DNA of 64,000 bases. It comes from Beta vulgaris subsp. vulgaris. Taxonomy: Eukaryota; Streptophyta; Magnoliopsida; Caryophyllales; Amaranthaceae. Below the pieces are notes generated by a model that saw nothing but the letters and a program-made list of their open reading frames with translations, was not told the DNA's origin and made no database searches. The position numbers and the translations under genes were made by a program. Below are positions 35,738 through 47,013 of the stretch, piece by piece. Each line of letters starts with the position of its first letter. Position 1 is the stretch's first letter. Location: contig NC_079210.1 of assembly GCF_026745355.1 (NCBI RefSeq), forward strand, positions 6,259,972 to 6,323,971. The letters run 5' to 3'.

Positions 35738-35824
<87 letters not shown>
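35738..35824. repeat. Compound (AT)n(GT)n microsatellite
   Basis: About 60 bp of AT repeats followed by about 24 bp of GT repeats. Confidence 0.95.
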
Positions 35825-35825
<1 letters not shown>

Positions 35826-36422
35826 AATAGTATTAAAGTCAATAAGAATTGAGCTAGAAAAATAAATGGAAAAGGTGTTATCATTCATAAATATAAAAAG
35901 TTATTATGACACACATTACACTTATTAACTAGTTTTTGGGTCCATGAATATGAGTCAATAAAAATAAGGAGATAAGTAATTTTTTTATAATGTACATTTA
36001 AAACATTTTTCATTTTTCTTTATAACTAGTGTTATTGAAAATTCATTATATCATAATTAATCTTGATAAAGGAAGTAGAAATGGTATAATGGGGTACTGG
36101 CCTGGTAGATAAACATCTTTCTTTCCATACTTGAAGTCGTGATTTTGAAAGTTCAATTTAACTTGTTCGTTATTTTTTAATGTATGAGAATCATAAATAG
36201 AATATTATTCGAAAATCAGGCGAGAATAACACATAACGGAACTAGAAATTGGTTTTAATACAAAAAAAATTAACTTTTAGCAGTGAAAATAAGTTCTCGC
36301 CAATAAATATAAACAAAAAAAGTACAAAAATCAAATAAGCCAATTTATGGAAAAGTTGTTGCTACGAAAATATGATTATATCTATTTTTGCCACTGCAAA
36401 TTAGTTTCAATATGTATAAGAA
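35825..36422. other. AT-rich spacer, no gene seen
   Basis: Around 36080-36150 a GGCCTGGTAGATAAACATC / GAAGTCGTGATTTTGAA pair vaguely recalls tRNA-like A and B boxes, too degenerate to call. Confidence 0.35.
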
Positions 36423-36455
36423 CTAGATTTGGAACTTGTGTGATGCACGGTTTTT
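36423..36455 (-). mobile_element. Putative Helitron 3' end (minus strand)
   Basis: Minus strand reads CCGTGCATCACACAAGTTCC then AAATCTAG|T, i.e. a degenerate hairpin about 10 bases before a CTAG end followed by T. The rest of the element was not delimited. Confidence 0.4.
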
Positions 36456-38150
36456 TTTAATGGGGAAGAATTATATTCATGTTTTATTAGCTCTATGATA
36501 TAAGATAAATTATATATATATTGAAAAACATATTCTATAGTAACATAATTATATTCTTAGTAAATGATTAATATTTTAATGAAAATGACAAGCTCTAATC
36601 TATCATAATAAGATTGTGTATTTGTTTGTAGCATGTAGCAAAACTTATAATACTTAATTGTATTATTGATTTTTAGATAATTTAATAAAAATCAAACTCT
36701 AATTTCTCTGAATGATTTTAAAACTCCTATGTTCTTACCATAATTCATGGTGTACTTCTTATTATATTAAACTCATAATCTTTTTATAACTTATTTATTA
36801 TCATATGATCTAATTTATATGTCAAAATTAACACATTCATCTAATATTTTTTTATAGTTGTAAGCAAGTTCAATGGTGTAAAAGTTATATTTTTCCAAAC
36901 AATGTAATAAAATTATATTTTGATTTTTTCACCAACCAAAATTATACCCCCTCCATCTTTTTTTACTTGCTACATTTACCATAAATGGATGTCTTTTAAT
37001 ACTTGGTAAATTTTTTAATTTTAATTAGTAACCATGACTTACAAATAAGCAGCGATATTCCCCTTTACTTTTGTCAATTTCTACCTATAAATTCCAGGAT
37101 TTGTCATCTTTCCATAAAGTTATGGTCCCTTCTACCCTTCTTATCTCCTACATACGTGTTCGCACACCAATATTGCGTGGGAGTAGATATGTACTTGCAT
37201 CTATTTACAAGTCTATTTTTTTTATCTTTATATAACTCAATGTTTAAATATATAATTTGAAAGACCTATTTTGTTTGATCTTGTAGTACTCAATAATTAT
37301 AATCACATGTAGTATACTCTTCTTATAGTATCTAAAATAAAGAATAAGTAATATGTTATCGTTCATCTAATTAAATATATTTTCATAAGTTGTAAAACTG
37401 TATTGTGAATGGATCTTATATCCAAGCATATTTTGAGCTCTCTTCAATGGTGTAAAAATTATAATATCCCGAATAATGTAGCAAAAGTTATATTCAATTT
37501 ACCTATATAGTATAATAATTTAGGTTTTTTTATTCAAAATCAAACTCTAAAGCTCCATGTATGTATTTATATCTATTTAGAACTCTATTTTTTTTAAAAT
37601 AATAATAATAATATGGCATGCTTAGATGGTGCTTTCTATAATATTATAAGATTATTTTTTGAAAATCAAGCTCTAATTTTTTCATCATCTAAAAATCTAA
37701 TACACATATAATTTTGTCTCTATGGAACTTTATGTTTTTTGTAAAAGCAAAATTTCTTAATGATTTTTGTTCAATATGTAATTTTGATTTAGTTGAGAAG
37801 ACTAAGACTATAAAAGATAATATTTTTTGATCATAAGTTGTAAACTATATCGTAAATGGATGTTTATTTAAATCATATTTTGAGCACTCTGCAAGACAAA
37901 ATTATAATATTCTGAATTATGTAGCATAAGATTTACATAATATAATAATTTAGGTTGTTTATTAAAAAAAAAACTCTACTTTTCGTTTATCTAAAACTCC
38001 TTATATGTATTTAAAGTCTATGTAGAACTCTGTTTTTCTAAAAGATAAAGTTAAAATTGATGACATGACAATCCTACGTGATACGCTCTATGACCTCGAA
38101 ATCTTGAGGAACTCCCTATGCTCTCGAAAAGTTCATCCTTTATATATTTA
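36456..38150. other. AT-rich degenerate repeats
   Basis: A ~400-500-bp module (AATTATAATAT-CCGAATAATGTAG ... ATAATTTAGGT ... TCTATTTAGAACTCT) recurs about three times with heavy drift (near 37440, 37900 and 38450). A truncated Stowaway-like end (CCCCCTCCATC) lies at about 36946. No gene seen. Confidence 0.4.
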
Positions 38151-38180
38151 CTAGTATTGGGACCCAGGCAAATGCTCGTT
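38151..38180 (-). mobile_element. Possible second Helitron 3' end (minus strand)
   Basis: Minus strand reads TTGCCTGGGTCCCAATACTAG|T. The CTAG/T context fits, but the hairpin is weak. Confidence 0.25.
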
Positions 38181-38588
38181 CTCTTCGTGGAGAAGATGTT
38201 GACTTTTAAAATATTTACTTACCCTGTTTGAACGTACTTTTATTCTATATATGACAACAAAAGTTATAATGTAATAACTTTGAATATTCTAATTCTAACG
38301 TGTATAGGTTTTGCAGAAAACCCTAATTCTAATTGCAGTTCTTACTCTAATACGTTAGTATAGTCAATATTTCTTTTATACATTACTTTAATATAAAATT
38401 TTATTAGATATAGTGTAAATGAATCTTATATTAAAGTAGTTTTTAAACATTTTTCAATGGTACAAAAACTAAAACTTTCTTAACTATATATTAAAAGTTA
38501 TAATTGGATTACTATACTTAAGTTTTTCATTGTGAAATCCAACTCGATTTCTTCTTATACTACACTCTATACATTATTACTCTATAAC

Positions 38589-39064
38589 CAGGGATTCGAC
38601 TCCGACCCGACTTAAAATCCTATAACATCCGACTCCGGCTCCTATCCAATCCGACTTTTTTTCTCCCTATTTTTCTAATAAAAATTATCGATTATACAAA
38701 TAATAATCTAATTAATACTATTTTTTTAGATAATCATATGGAGTCTTATATAGTACAAATAATTTTAAACATTATTATTTTTAATAATTATTTCATCAAT
38801 GAAAAAATCTTATATAATATAATTGTCTCAAAGTTAGAGTCAGGTTATACATACATAAGACATCAATATAAATAAAAAGGGATTAATTACCTTAAAGTTG
38901 AAGTCGGATTCCGATTATTTTATGGGATCCGACTCCAACCCTCATTCGACTCGTAGACGAACTTTTTAAACAGAGTCGGCAAATTAATTTTTTGTCGGAC
39001 TCGATTTTTTTTCTTTTGGATTGGAGCAGACTAGGGTCGGATTCGGACTAGATTGCCATCCCTA
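38589..39064. mobile_element. hAT-type MITE (476 bp)
   Basis: Ends CAGGGATTCGACTCCGACCC and AGATTGCCATCCCTA are flanked by TCTATAAC (38581-38588) and TCTGTAAC (39065-39072), 7 of 8 matching. The interior carries TCCGACTCC / GGAGTCGGA words. Confidence 0.7.
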
Positions 39065-39337
39065 TCTGTAACTCTATTTATTTTTAAAAGAAATGACATG
39101 ACAATTAATAAGTGCGAAATATGGCTTCTAATGAGGACGCCAAATTTCTCGATCTCGTGAGCTGACTCTAGGACTCTACTTTATACATTAGTTATTACTA
39201 TTATATGATATGATATGATTTAGATTTACATTAGTTTTAATAATCATTAAAAATGAGTTTTAATTATTTTATTTAATTACAAATAGGGGAAGGTGATAGA
39301 GTCAGAAGAATGGTAAGGTCAACATGAAAGCCAAAGT

Positions 39338-40072
39338 GGTGGTTTGTGTGGTTTTTTCGTAATCAAGTAGTTTTTAGGGATTCTGCTTCCTCAGCTATCT
39401 CTGCCGCGGCTATAATTAGTAAATTTGCTCTTAACTGGCTGAAGGTGGATGCCTCCCTCCCGCTCTTCCTGCCTTCTTCTGCTAGGGCTGGCCCCAGGCA
39501 GCAGCTGCGGCGCCGTCATGGTGCTGCTATCTGTTGGGCTCCCCCTCCTTCGGGGTTTCATAAGATCAATTTTGATGGTTCTAAGTTGAAAGATGGTCAT
39601 GCTTCTTGTGGGTTTGTGGTTCGAAATGATAGTGGGGATGCTGTTCTTAGTGGTGCTTTAGCTCTTGGAAGGTCTACCTCTATTCTGCAAGCGGAAGCTC
39701 GGGGTCTTAGAGAAGGTGTGCGAGCTGCTCTTGCCTTTGGAGTGTCCAAGGTTGTCATTGAAGGTGATAATTTATCTGTCATTAATTCAATCAAGAAGGC
39801 TTGGAGCATTCCTTGGGAGATAGCGAATATTATTGGGGATGTTGCTCGAGACCTGGATCAGTTTTCTACGTTCCAAATTGTGCATATTTTTAGAGAAGCT
39901 AATCGTGCGGCCGACTTTATGGCTAGTAAGGGGCATCAGTGCTCGGTTCTTTTTCTCTCCTCCCCCCCTTATGATTTGGATTTTTCCCTTATCATCCGTA
40001 AGGATGTTTTAGGCTGGCCCCCAGACTAACGGGGTTTGCCTAAGTTTTCTTTTCCTTATAAAAAAAAAAAAA
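39338..40072 (+). mobile_element. 5'-truncated L1-type LINE insertion with perfect TSD
   Basis: The 735-bp insert ends in a 14-17-base A run and is flanked by a perfect 17-bp duplication AACATGAAAGCCAAAGT (39321-39337, 40073-40089; the first A's are shared with the tail). It contains the RNase H end of a LINE ORF2. Perfect TSD, intact frame and poly(A) indicate a young insertion. Confidence 0.93.
39346..40029 (+). pseudogene. LINE ORF2 RNase H domain (intact frame, 5'-truncated)
   Basis: The frame is open from the 5' truncation (WWFVWFFRNQVVFR) to TAA, about 227 codons, with no ATG at the start. RVT_3/RNase H motifs: INFDGSKLKDGHASCGFVV (first Asp), LQAEARGLREGV (Glu), VVIEGDNLSVINSI (Asp) and FREANRAADFMAS (final Asp), so all acidic residues are present. 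It is GC-richer than its surroundings. It has no own promoter or start codon and is a dead copy, although it can be mistaken for a small RNase H gene. Confidence 0.88.
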
Positions 40073-40089
40073 AACATGAAAGCCAAAGT

Positions 40090-40592
40090 TTTCAGATTAA
40101 TGCAAAGATTATACGCTCTTTTTTTTCGAGGGGATGGTGGATTATACACATACTCGGAAGAATATTCGACTGCACTCAACCATTGTGTGTCTAATTTCTA
40201 TCAAATTATTATTGTTTAATTGATGATAATTCAGCCAACTTCTACCTAATCTTCACTCCACCGGGTTGAGACTTCATTTTCCAAAGAGACTATGCAACTT
40301 TTTTGAGTAAATTCATTTGTTTTTGTCGGAAATATACCGATATATAGTATGAGTATTCCATAAACGGTAATAAAGGAAACTTCTTAACCAGTTGGATTTA
40401 GATTTTAGACATTGGATGTTAGTAAAATGTAAGTTCAAATCTTATATTTCCAAATTTTCAGCTAAATGATGCCACAACAAAATTGCTTTTGAACGTGAAT
40501 ATTATTTGAAATGTTTACCATGCAAGAAAAGAAAAAAGAGAAATGTCATTGATCCAAATAGTTTCTTAATCCACTTAATGCAATGGTGCATA
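40090..40592. other. AT-rich spacer, no gene seen
   Basis: Pre-insertion target DNA of the LINE continues here. Confidence 0.4.
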
Positions 40593-40828
40593 CCTTCCCG
40601 TCTTTATTAGTTTACCTCTTTCTTTTGCATAGAGTTTTAGGAGAAATAACATTGTGGGTCATAAAAAGAAAAAAAAAACTGTTATTTTATATTAAAGTTG
40701 AATGTATGTCTGATGAAAAGTTAGTGGTCTCATTCCAAAAATAGAAACAAAAGAAAAAGATAAACTAGTAAGGGACATCCCAAAAAAAAATACGGGTAAA
40801 CTAATAAAGATCAGAGGGACTGAGGGAG
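40593..40828. mobile_element. Stowaway-like MITE (degenerate)
   Basis: The left end CCTTCCCGTCTTTATTAGTT pairs with AACTAATAAAGATCAGAGGG...GGGAG at the right. TA dinucleotides flank both ends. Confidence 0.6.
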
Positions 40829-41225
40829 TACATAAGATTGACTATATTAGACAAAACTTATCATTGGAGACTTGGAGTTTGTATGAGTACATATCTTATG
40901 TGTGCAATCCTTCAAAAGTATATAGGCTATTTAAAGAAAGAACCTTCCAACTTTAAGTTTGGGGATTCGATCTCCACCAAAGGCATTTTGGGAGAAGGTT
41001 TTCCCTTACTATCCCCCAATCTCAAAGTGTTGCCCACAAATTCAGGTTGGATTAACCTGCGAGAAGTGCCGATCTGACAGGACTTTTCATCTTACCACGA
41101 GGTCCCCAGTGGGGCGAAAAAAAAGGCAACTCAAGGGAAGACAAATCTAGTAAATTATAATGAAAAGGAAAATTAGTTGTTAATATATATGAACTTCCGC
41201 TCATATATGAAAAAAAACTGAAATA
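40829..41225. other. Spacer, no gene seen
   Basis: Short ORFs at 40838 and 40959 overlap in different frames and show no family motif. Confidence 0.35.
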
Positions 41226-41488
41226 TCTATACTAATATATTAAAAGGTGTGCGTAAATAAGGAACGGTGCCACGTGGCGCTCACCCTAGGGAGTTTTAGT
41301 TCATGTAATCCATGTACAATAAAAAAAATTAGAAATTGCATAGTATAGGTTTTGATCCCGTGACCTCAAGTTCATGTACTAAAGTTTTAACCACTAGACC
41401 AAGTTGTATTTAGTGCTATCATATCAAAGTACAATATTAATAAATGAAAATTTTCTTACCCGGGGCTTAGCCCGGGCCTAATAACTAG
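41226..41488 (+). mobile_element. Non-autonomous Helitron (263 bp), copy A
   Basis: It starts TCTATACTAATATATTAAAA after A, and ends with hairpin CCCGGGGCTTAGCCCGGG then CCTAATAACTAG before T. All Helitron marks are present. The interior contains a CCACGTGGCGC word. On the minus strand there is a tRNA-like pair: TGGTCTAGTGG (box A type) and GGGATCAAAACC (box B type). Confidence 0.88.
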
Positions 41489-42564
41489 TTCGAAATTAAA
41501 AAAAATAAAACTGTACTTCTCGTTGCGCAAAATCATATAAAACTCACGAATTACATAATATTTAGATGTATATTGTCCAAAAACCTCATAATAAGGCTAT
41601 TTTTAAACTCTATAAATTTGTAAATATGCTAGCATATGTGAGTTTTATTTTTTATTTTTCATTTTACAAAGTTTTTCAACATAGGATATTTCATATTCCA
41701 TCATTAGTAACTCGCTTTTTATTTTGTACAACTTAGTGTAATGTTCATCTTCATAGCAAATAACTTAGTTCACATTAATTTGCACATATGGAAGAACACA
41801 AATTATTAGAATAGGCGGTCTAATTTTATCATAAAATTAAATGAACTGAAAACTTAATTAATTCATTCCATTTCACTCTAACCCAACACTATCTTAATCA
41901 TCCCTATCTTCTCCTTCATTTGTTTTCTTGATTCTCGAACTACAACATACAATTTCAAAAAATAACTCGGTAGTCTTACCTAACAGATTAAACTAGTCAT
42001 TAATTAAACTGGTTACGAAATAGATTAAACTAGTCGTAAATAGATTAAGCTAGTCAATATAATAAAAAAGGTGGTATTTTCTTTTTCGAATATTGGGCTT
42101 GGGCCCCGCCTAATTTTTAACTAAAAGTTTAAATTATTTTTAGCCTATTTCCTATACAAAATATAAAAAAAAAGAAAAAAAAAACTTTAGCTCAAATAAA
42201 TTATTTGAAATAATCAATTAAGATAAGAAGGAAATAATATTCCAAAGGTTTTAAATAGAATAAGTTTCCTCGAATATCAATTTAATATCTCTGATTCTAA
42301 GGTCAACACAAATCCCTTGATCAAATAGGCAATGAAACTATCAAATGGGGCACTTAATAGAGGAGGTGAAATAAAAGAAAATTGAAAAATAGGACTCTTA
42401 TGTTATTATTGAACGAGTATAATTAAGAAGGAGGCCCAAACGATTGTAACGTCAAATTTTATTGAATGTAATTAGCAGGAAAAGTGAAAAGAAAAACTAT
42501 AACTGTAAATTTATTTGAAATGTTTTTAAAAAATAGGAAAAATTTTGAAAAAACTACTTTTTAC
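41489..42564. other. AT-rich spacer, no gene seen
   Basis: No ORF or terminus recognised. GGGCTTGGGCCCCGCC near 42090 is an isolated GC-rich word. Confidence 0.4.
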
Positions 42565-42822
42565 TCCCTCTGTTTCATTTTAATTGTTACACTTTGATAT
42601 TTTACACTATTCACAAATTTCACTTTAACCATCATTTGTAATTCATATGCGGATGAAAATATAGTAATGTGGGATCTTGTTAGATTCATCATAACATGAA
42701 TTTTATTAATATGTACTTTTTATAATTTTTACAAATACAAAACCAAAGATATATGTTCTCAAAGTTTTGCATTAGTATGCGTGAATAATGTAAGTGTGTA
42801 AATTAAAATGAAACGGAAGGAG
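42565..42822. mobile_element. Stowaway MITE (258 bp)
   Basis: TIRs CTCCCTCTGTTTCATTTTAA / TTAAAATGAAACGGAAGGAG with flanking TA. Confidence 0.88.
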
Positions 42823-42894
42823 TATAACATAAATGTTTCAAAAAGCTACCTTATAAAAATTTTCTTTCAGAAACCTACCTTTTACTCCTTCCTT

Positions 42895-43144
42895 TTCATT
42901 TTAATTTACTCATTTCACTTTGAGGGAGAACCAAGGAGGAAGTACAAAAGTATGTGAGAGAAACTGAAAATTGAGAGAGAAAAACAAAAGAGTGGATCAA
43001 AATATTAAAAAGTGAATGACATAAGTGGAAAAGGAGGCAAAAGTAGATGTGATGTATTATAAAAAAAAAAAAGCAATAATTTGTAGATTAAAAAAGAAAA
43101 GGACCAAAAAGGAAAGTGTGTAGATTAAAAAGAAATGGAAGGAG
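42895..43144. mobile_element. Stowaway MITE (250 bp)
   Basis: Ends CTCCTTCCTTTTCATTTTAA and TAAAAAGAAATGGAAGGAG with flanking TA. A relative of the preceding copy, in near-tandem. Confidence 0.82.
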
Positions 43145-43680
43145 TATAACATAATATTTCAATATACTACCATTTGACTTCTTTTATTGATGTTGACCCT
43201 TACATAGCAACGACCCTAGGTGTTGTTGCGCGGTGGAGCAATAAATAAAAAAGAGAAGAACAAAAATGGAGGAGAGAGAAGCTAGCGGAGGGGTTGCTCG
43301 TTAAGAAGAAAATGAAACGCAGGGCAATTTGGCACCAAATCTGAGTGATTAGCGGTGCCTAGGCAGTGAAATCAAGGGAATAAGTAGTAATGAACTCATC
43401 ACGGATGGTTAAACCCTCATTTAGCAGTCAATTGGTAGTATTTGAAAAAAATGTGTTGTATAAGGTAGTTTTTTGAAAAATAAATTTTAAAAGATAGTTT
43501 TTTGAATTTTTTTTTAAAAAATAAACTGGCAAAGTTAGCTACAATGACTGAATAGGAAAGTGAGAGTATCTAACTTTTTTTTTTAACATTGGTAAAATTT
43601 GCATAAACGTAAATTATATAGATACCAAATATTATTATTAACGCATGATTGTATCATAAAATTTACTATCATTTTTAGAA
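43145..43680. other. Spacer, no gene seen
   Basis: A moderately GC-richer stretch at 43190-43430 without ORF. The rest is AT-rich, with KxxxF-like chance frames only. Confidence 0.35.
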
Positions 43681-43684
43681 GGAA

Positions 43685-44231
43685 AATTTGTCAGAAACCA
43701 CCTTTTATAATCACTTTTTTGTGAGAAACCACCTTTTAAAAAAAATTGGTTAATTAGCCACCTTTTTGGTTCTTTTTTTTGTTGGAAGCCACCACTTGCC
43801 GGAATCCGGCGTTGACCTTGATTTTCCGGCGTTGACCATCAGATTTTCGCCATTTTTCCCCCTTTATCTTTCTCCCACCTCCCCCCTCGCATCCCCGGCA
43901 ACCCCCCTCCCCCCTCGCATCCCCGACAACCCCCCTCCGCCCTCAAAACCCGCCGGAAAACACCCCCCACGACCATCCCCACCCTCCCAAACCTAAGTCC
44001 ATCACCTCCCTCGCATCCCCTGACATCTTAGGTGGAAGAAATGGCGAAAATCTGGAAAAAAAATGGCGAAAATCTGATGGTCAACGCCGAAAAATCAAGG
44101 TCAACGCCGGATTCCGGCAAGTGGTGGCTTCCAACAAAAAAAAGAACCAAAAAGGTGGCTAATTAACCAGTTTTTTTTAAAAGGTGGTTTCTCACAAAAA
44201 AGTGATTATAAAAGGTGGTTTCTGACAAATT
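43685..44231. mobile_element. Foldback / long-TIR MITE (547 bp)
   Basis: Arms of about 180 bp pair almost perfectly: AATTTGTCAGAAACCACC... TTGCCGGAATCCGGCGTTGA (43685-43860) with the reverse complement at 44040-44231. The central loop is CT-rich (CACCTCCCCCCTCGCATCC). Mutator-type by structure; no TSD resolved. Confidence 0.85.
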
Positions 44232-44254
44232 ATATTTGATGCTTATAACAATTA

Positions 44255-44507
44255 CTCCCTGTATCCCAAAAATGTTGCTACATTTACTTTTTCACAGTAC
44301 AAGGATGTAACTTCAAACGCCAATATCTTGAGTTACATATATGAAAATATATAAAAATTATGTATTTAAAAAATACAAATTGGAACGAATCAAATAAGAT
44401 CCAACATGACTAGGTTTTTTCTTATGTATATAAACTAAAAGACAATCAAAGTTACCAAGTAAAGAGTGTCAACAGTCAATATAGCAACATTATTGGAACG
44501 GAGGGAG
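44255..44507. mobile_element. Stowaway MITE (253 bp), downstream of the DnaJ gene
   Basis: Ends CTCCCTGTATCCCAAAAATG and ATTGGAACGGAGGGAG with flanking TA (44253-44254, 44508-44509). It lies about 450 bp beyond the DnaJ stop codon. Confidence 0.88.
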
Positions 44508-44958
44508 TAGTATGTAACCCAGATTGGAGAAGTCTGACTCTAACCACAATGAGGAATTGTAGCACAAACTATAGAAAACATGTAATTGAGGTTTCACCAC
44601 CCGAGGGAAAACAGCTTCAACATGCACAAAATTATTGCATGAGAAATTTGACTGCTAAACTACGAGGATGATCAAAACCTGTAACACAAGTAAAATCAAT
44701 TTAAGAATTGAGTAAAAGTTGCTACATGCCTACATAGCACCATCACTCAATGATGACCAATGAACCCTCTAAAATCACAAGGGTTCAAAGTTGTAGATCA
44801 GCTTGTGACCCACATCAGAAGTTCAGAACTACTCTACATCATCCTATGGTGAACCCCTGCCCTACTTTATGATATTCTCTATCCGTATTAAGGTTAAACC
44901 AGCTCTTAAACAACATGACCATCATTAGCAGAATGCTTAAAAAGAGCAGTATTCGTTT
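44508..44958 (-). other. 3' flank / 3' UTR of the DnaJ gene
   Basis: Non-coding and less AT-rich than farther DNA. It probably contains the 3' UTR; no single polyadenylation signal stands out. Confidence 0.4.
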
Positions 44959-47013
44959 TCAAGAGTCTTTCTCGCTTGGTTTATGTAAGTCTTGGACCTC
45001 GACATCCTTCATCGACTGAAGCAGCTCGTCTGGAATTGCAGCAGGATCCAAATCCCAGCACCCTTCTGGTAAATCACTTGCCTCTTTAAGCAACCAAGAC
45101 GGCACCTGGTGCGAAAATCTGACCATTTCTCTCCTTGGGATCAACTGAGTTGCACCCTTGGCTGTGCTTCTCTGATACACCGTCTTGAAACCCTCTAGCT
45201 TAATGAGGGGGGTAACACAAATCCCAACCTCTTCATTGTAATCATCCAGAACTTCCACCATTTCATATTGGTGCCTCACATCGTACGGAGTTGACCTGTT
45301 CCAATCCTTTGACCAGTTCCGGTACACCGCCCATATGTCTCCGCCTCTCGGGTAAATCCGAACGCACCCTCCTCGGCCTGCCTTTTCCCGGCTGAGGATG
45401 TGAGAAAACATGTTGACCCCTTCGACAATGTCAGAGCTAGTTGCCCGGAAATGTCCACAAGATTTAGTGAAACCAGAATCTATCCAATTTACTGCTCCAA
45501 ACTCAGTATCTGTTTTAGAACTCAAGTAGCTAATATGAATTTTAAATGGATTCACTGAGATGATCTGGCGTATCAGACAATAAAGGCGAGGCATGCCATC
45601 TTCTTCATCATACAGTGCCCATATCTGCTTAGGTTGGAAGCACTCTTCTGTTCTGTCCTTGTCAAAATCATGGAAGTCAGAGTCAGGAACTGTTAGAGTG
45701 ACTGGCCCCAATTTCTTGGGCTCCAAATTGGAGATACCAATATTTGTTCTTCTCCGAGATTCTCCTGGTTTACCAGGTTCTCTGTGAAGTTTAAGGCCAG
45801 TTTCAGCAGGAGCTGATTTTATCTCTGCCAGCTTCTTTCGGATTTCGGTTCTGGCCTTCTCTATCAACAAGCTTCTGATATCAATCAGGGGTGGCATAGG
45901 CCGCCTAACAGAAGATTCATTAGTGGCAGAAAACTTGGGTACAGTGCATCCGTTCTCATTGCGCACTGCTGTTTCTGTAACAACCTTAGCTCCCAACTCA
46001 TCACCATTTACAGCAGAATTACCTCCAGCCTCAACCTTCCTTCTCTTATACGGTCTTGTAACCTTTGCTGTACCAAATGATTGATTACAGCCAACTGAAC
46101 CATTGACATTTATACCAACCTCCGCTTTCACCTTTTTCGCAGGTTTACTTGGATAACCATTGCTCTGGTACAATGTATCAGTAGAGGTGGTAAATCCATT
46201 AGGGCTGACATACCCAGCAGAGGACCCAGGGGATGTGCTCCACTGAAAGGAAACATTTGAGACATATTCAGAGCCATGACCAGCGTGATACCCAGGGATC
46301 CCATTCCCGGAAACAAATACAGTATTAGTAGGGAAAAAAGAGACATTGTTATATCCATGACTATTACTGTGTCCATTATCAGGCACAAATGAAAACTGGG
46401 AAACAGGATAAGAACCATTGATTGGAGCGGTTCCCATTTCCACAGCCATAAAAGTAGATCGGCAGTTCTTACATGAGAGCCTCTTATTCACATACTTCCT
46501 AAGATATTCATATTGAACTTGACAAGAAGTGCAGACAGTCCAAAATGTAGGCGGAAGAGAAGACTTGGCACAATTGGTCGGATATGCAGCCCCAGCAACC
46601 ACTGTAGAAGACATGTGACCATTTCTTTTAAGATCATAAGAGGCTCTTTTAGCATTATCTGACAAATGAGTCCACGCCTCTGAGACAAGCCTAAATGCTC
46701 CATCTGCTCCAACTGTTCTGTTCTTATCTGGATGTAGCAATACCGCGAGCCTTTTATACTGTCTCTTAACCATAGATTTATCTGCTGATGGTTTTAACCC
46801 AAGAATCGAATAAAAATCGATTTCCCCATTAACTTTCCCCTCAGACGCAACATATATGTCGAATGTAGCCACCATCTGAGAAATGCCTTCTAAATCAGGA
46901 AACAGCATCTGAGCTTTTAAAGCGAAATTCTTCGCACCAACAAAGTCTTTCTCAACAAATCTCTTCTCAGCATGCTGTTTGGCTATAAGGGCCTCTTCTT
47001 GCTTCGATTCCAT
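44959..47013 (-). CDS. J-domain (DnaJ) co-chaperone with DUF3444, 684 aa
   Basis: A single uninterrupted exon from ATG 47013 (MESKQEEALIAKQHAEK) to a stop at 44959. The open frame extends five codons upstream, but without ATG. Domains: an N-terminal helical segment (1-65) typical of the group; J domain about 66-131 (DFYSILGLKPSADK, HPD at 94-96 in LLHPDKNRT); a zinc-ribbon-like pair CTSC (161-164) and CKNC (181-184); a Gly/Ser/Asn-rich linker with basic PYKRRKVE (about 321-328), a likely nuclear signal; and a C-terminal DUF3444 (about 458-665) with CFQPKQIWALYDEEDGMPR, FTKSCGHFRA, YPRGGDIWAVYRNWS. J domains stimulate Hsp70 ATPase. Length and order match the plant DnaJ-DUF3444 family. The only complete host gene here. 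Client and pathway unknown. Confidence 0.95.
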   Translation of the reverse strand: MESKQEEALIAKQHAEKRFVEKDFVGAKNFALKAQMLFPDLEGISQMVATFDIYVASEGKVNGEIDFYSILGLKPSADKSMVKRQYKRLAVLLHPDKNRTVGADGAFRLVSEAWTHLSDNAKRASYDLKRNGHMSSTVVAGAAYPTNCAKSSLPPTFWTVCTSCQVQYEYLRKYVNKRLSCKNCRSTFMAVEMGTAPINGSYPVSQFSFVPDNGHSNSHGYNNVSFFPTNTVFVSGNGIPGYHAGHGSEYVSNVSFQWSTSPGSSAGYVSPNGFTTSTDTLYQSNGYPSKPAKKVKAEVGINVNGSVGCNQSFGTAKVTRPYKRRKVEAGGNSAVNGDELGAKVVTETAVRNENGCTVPKFSATNESSVRRPMPPLIDIRSLLIEKARTEIRKKLAEIKSAPAETGLKLHREPGKPGESRRRTNIGISNLEPKKLGPVTLTVPDSDFHDFDKDRTEECFQPKQIWALYDEEDGMPRLYCLIRQIISVNPFKIHISYLSSKTDTEFGAVNWIDSGFTKSCGHFRATSSDIVEGVNMFSHILSREKAGRGGCVRIYPRGGDIWAVYRNWSKDWNRSTPYDVRHQYEMVEVLDDYNEEVGICVTPLIKLEGFKTVYQRSTAKGATQLIPRREMVRFSHQVPSWLLKEASDLPEGCWDLDPAAIPDELLQSMKDVEVQDLHKPSEKDS

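Noticed and set aside
36080..36150. Possible tRNA or SINE-like A/B boxes
   Set aside because: Too degenerate, and no tail or target duplication.
39346..40029. A host 'ribonuclease H-like' gene
   Set aside because: The perfect TSD, poly(A) tail and lack of an ATG show it is a truncated LINE insertion.
43766..43996. 76-codon Pro/Ser-rich ORF
   Set aside because: Lies in the arm and loop of a foldback MITE; no homology seen.
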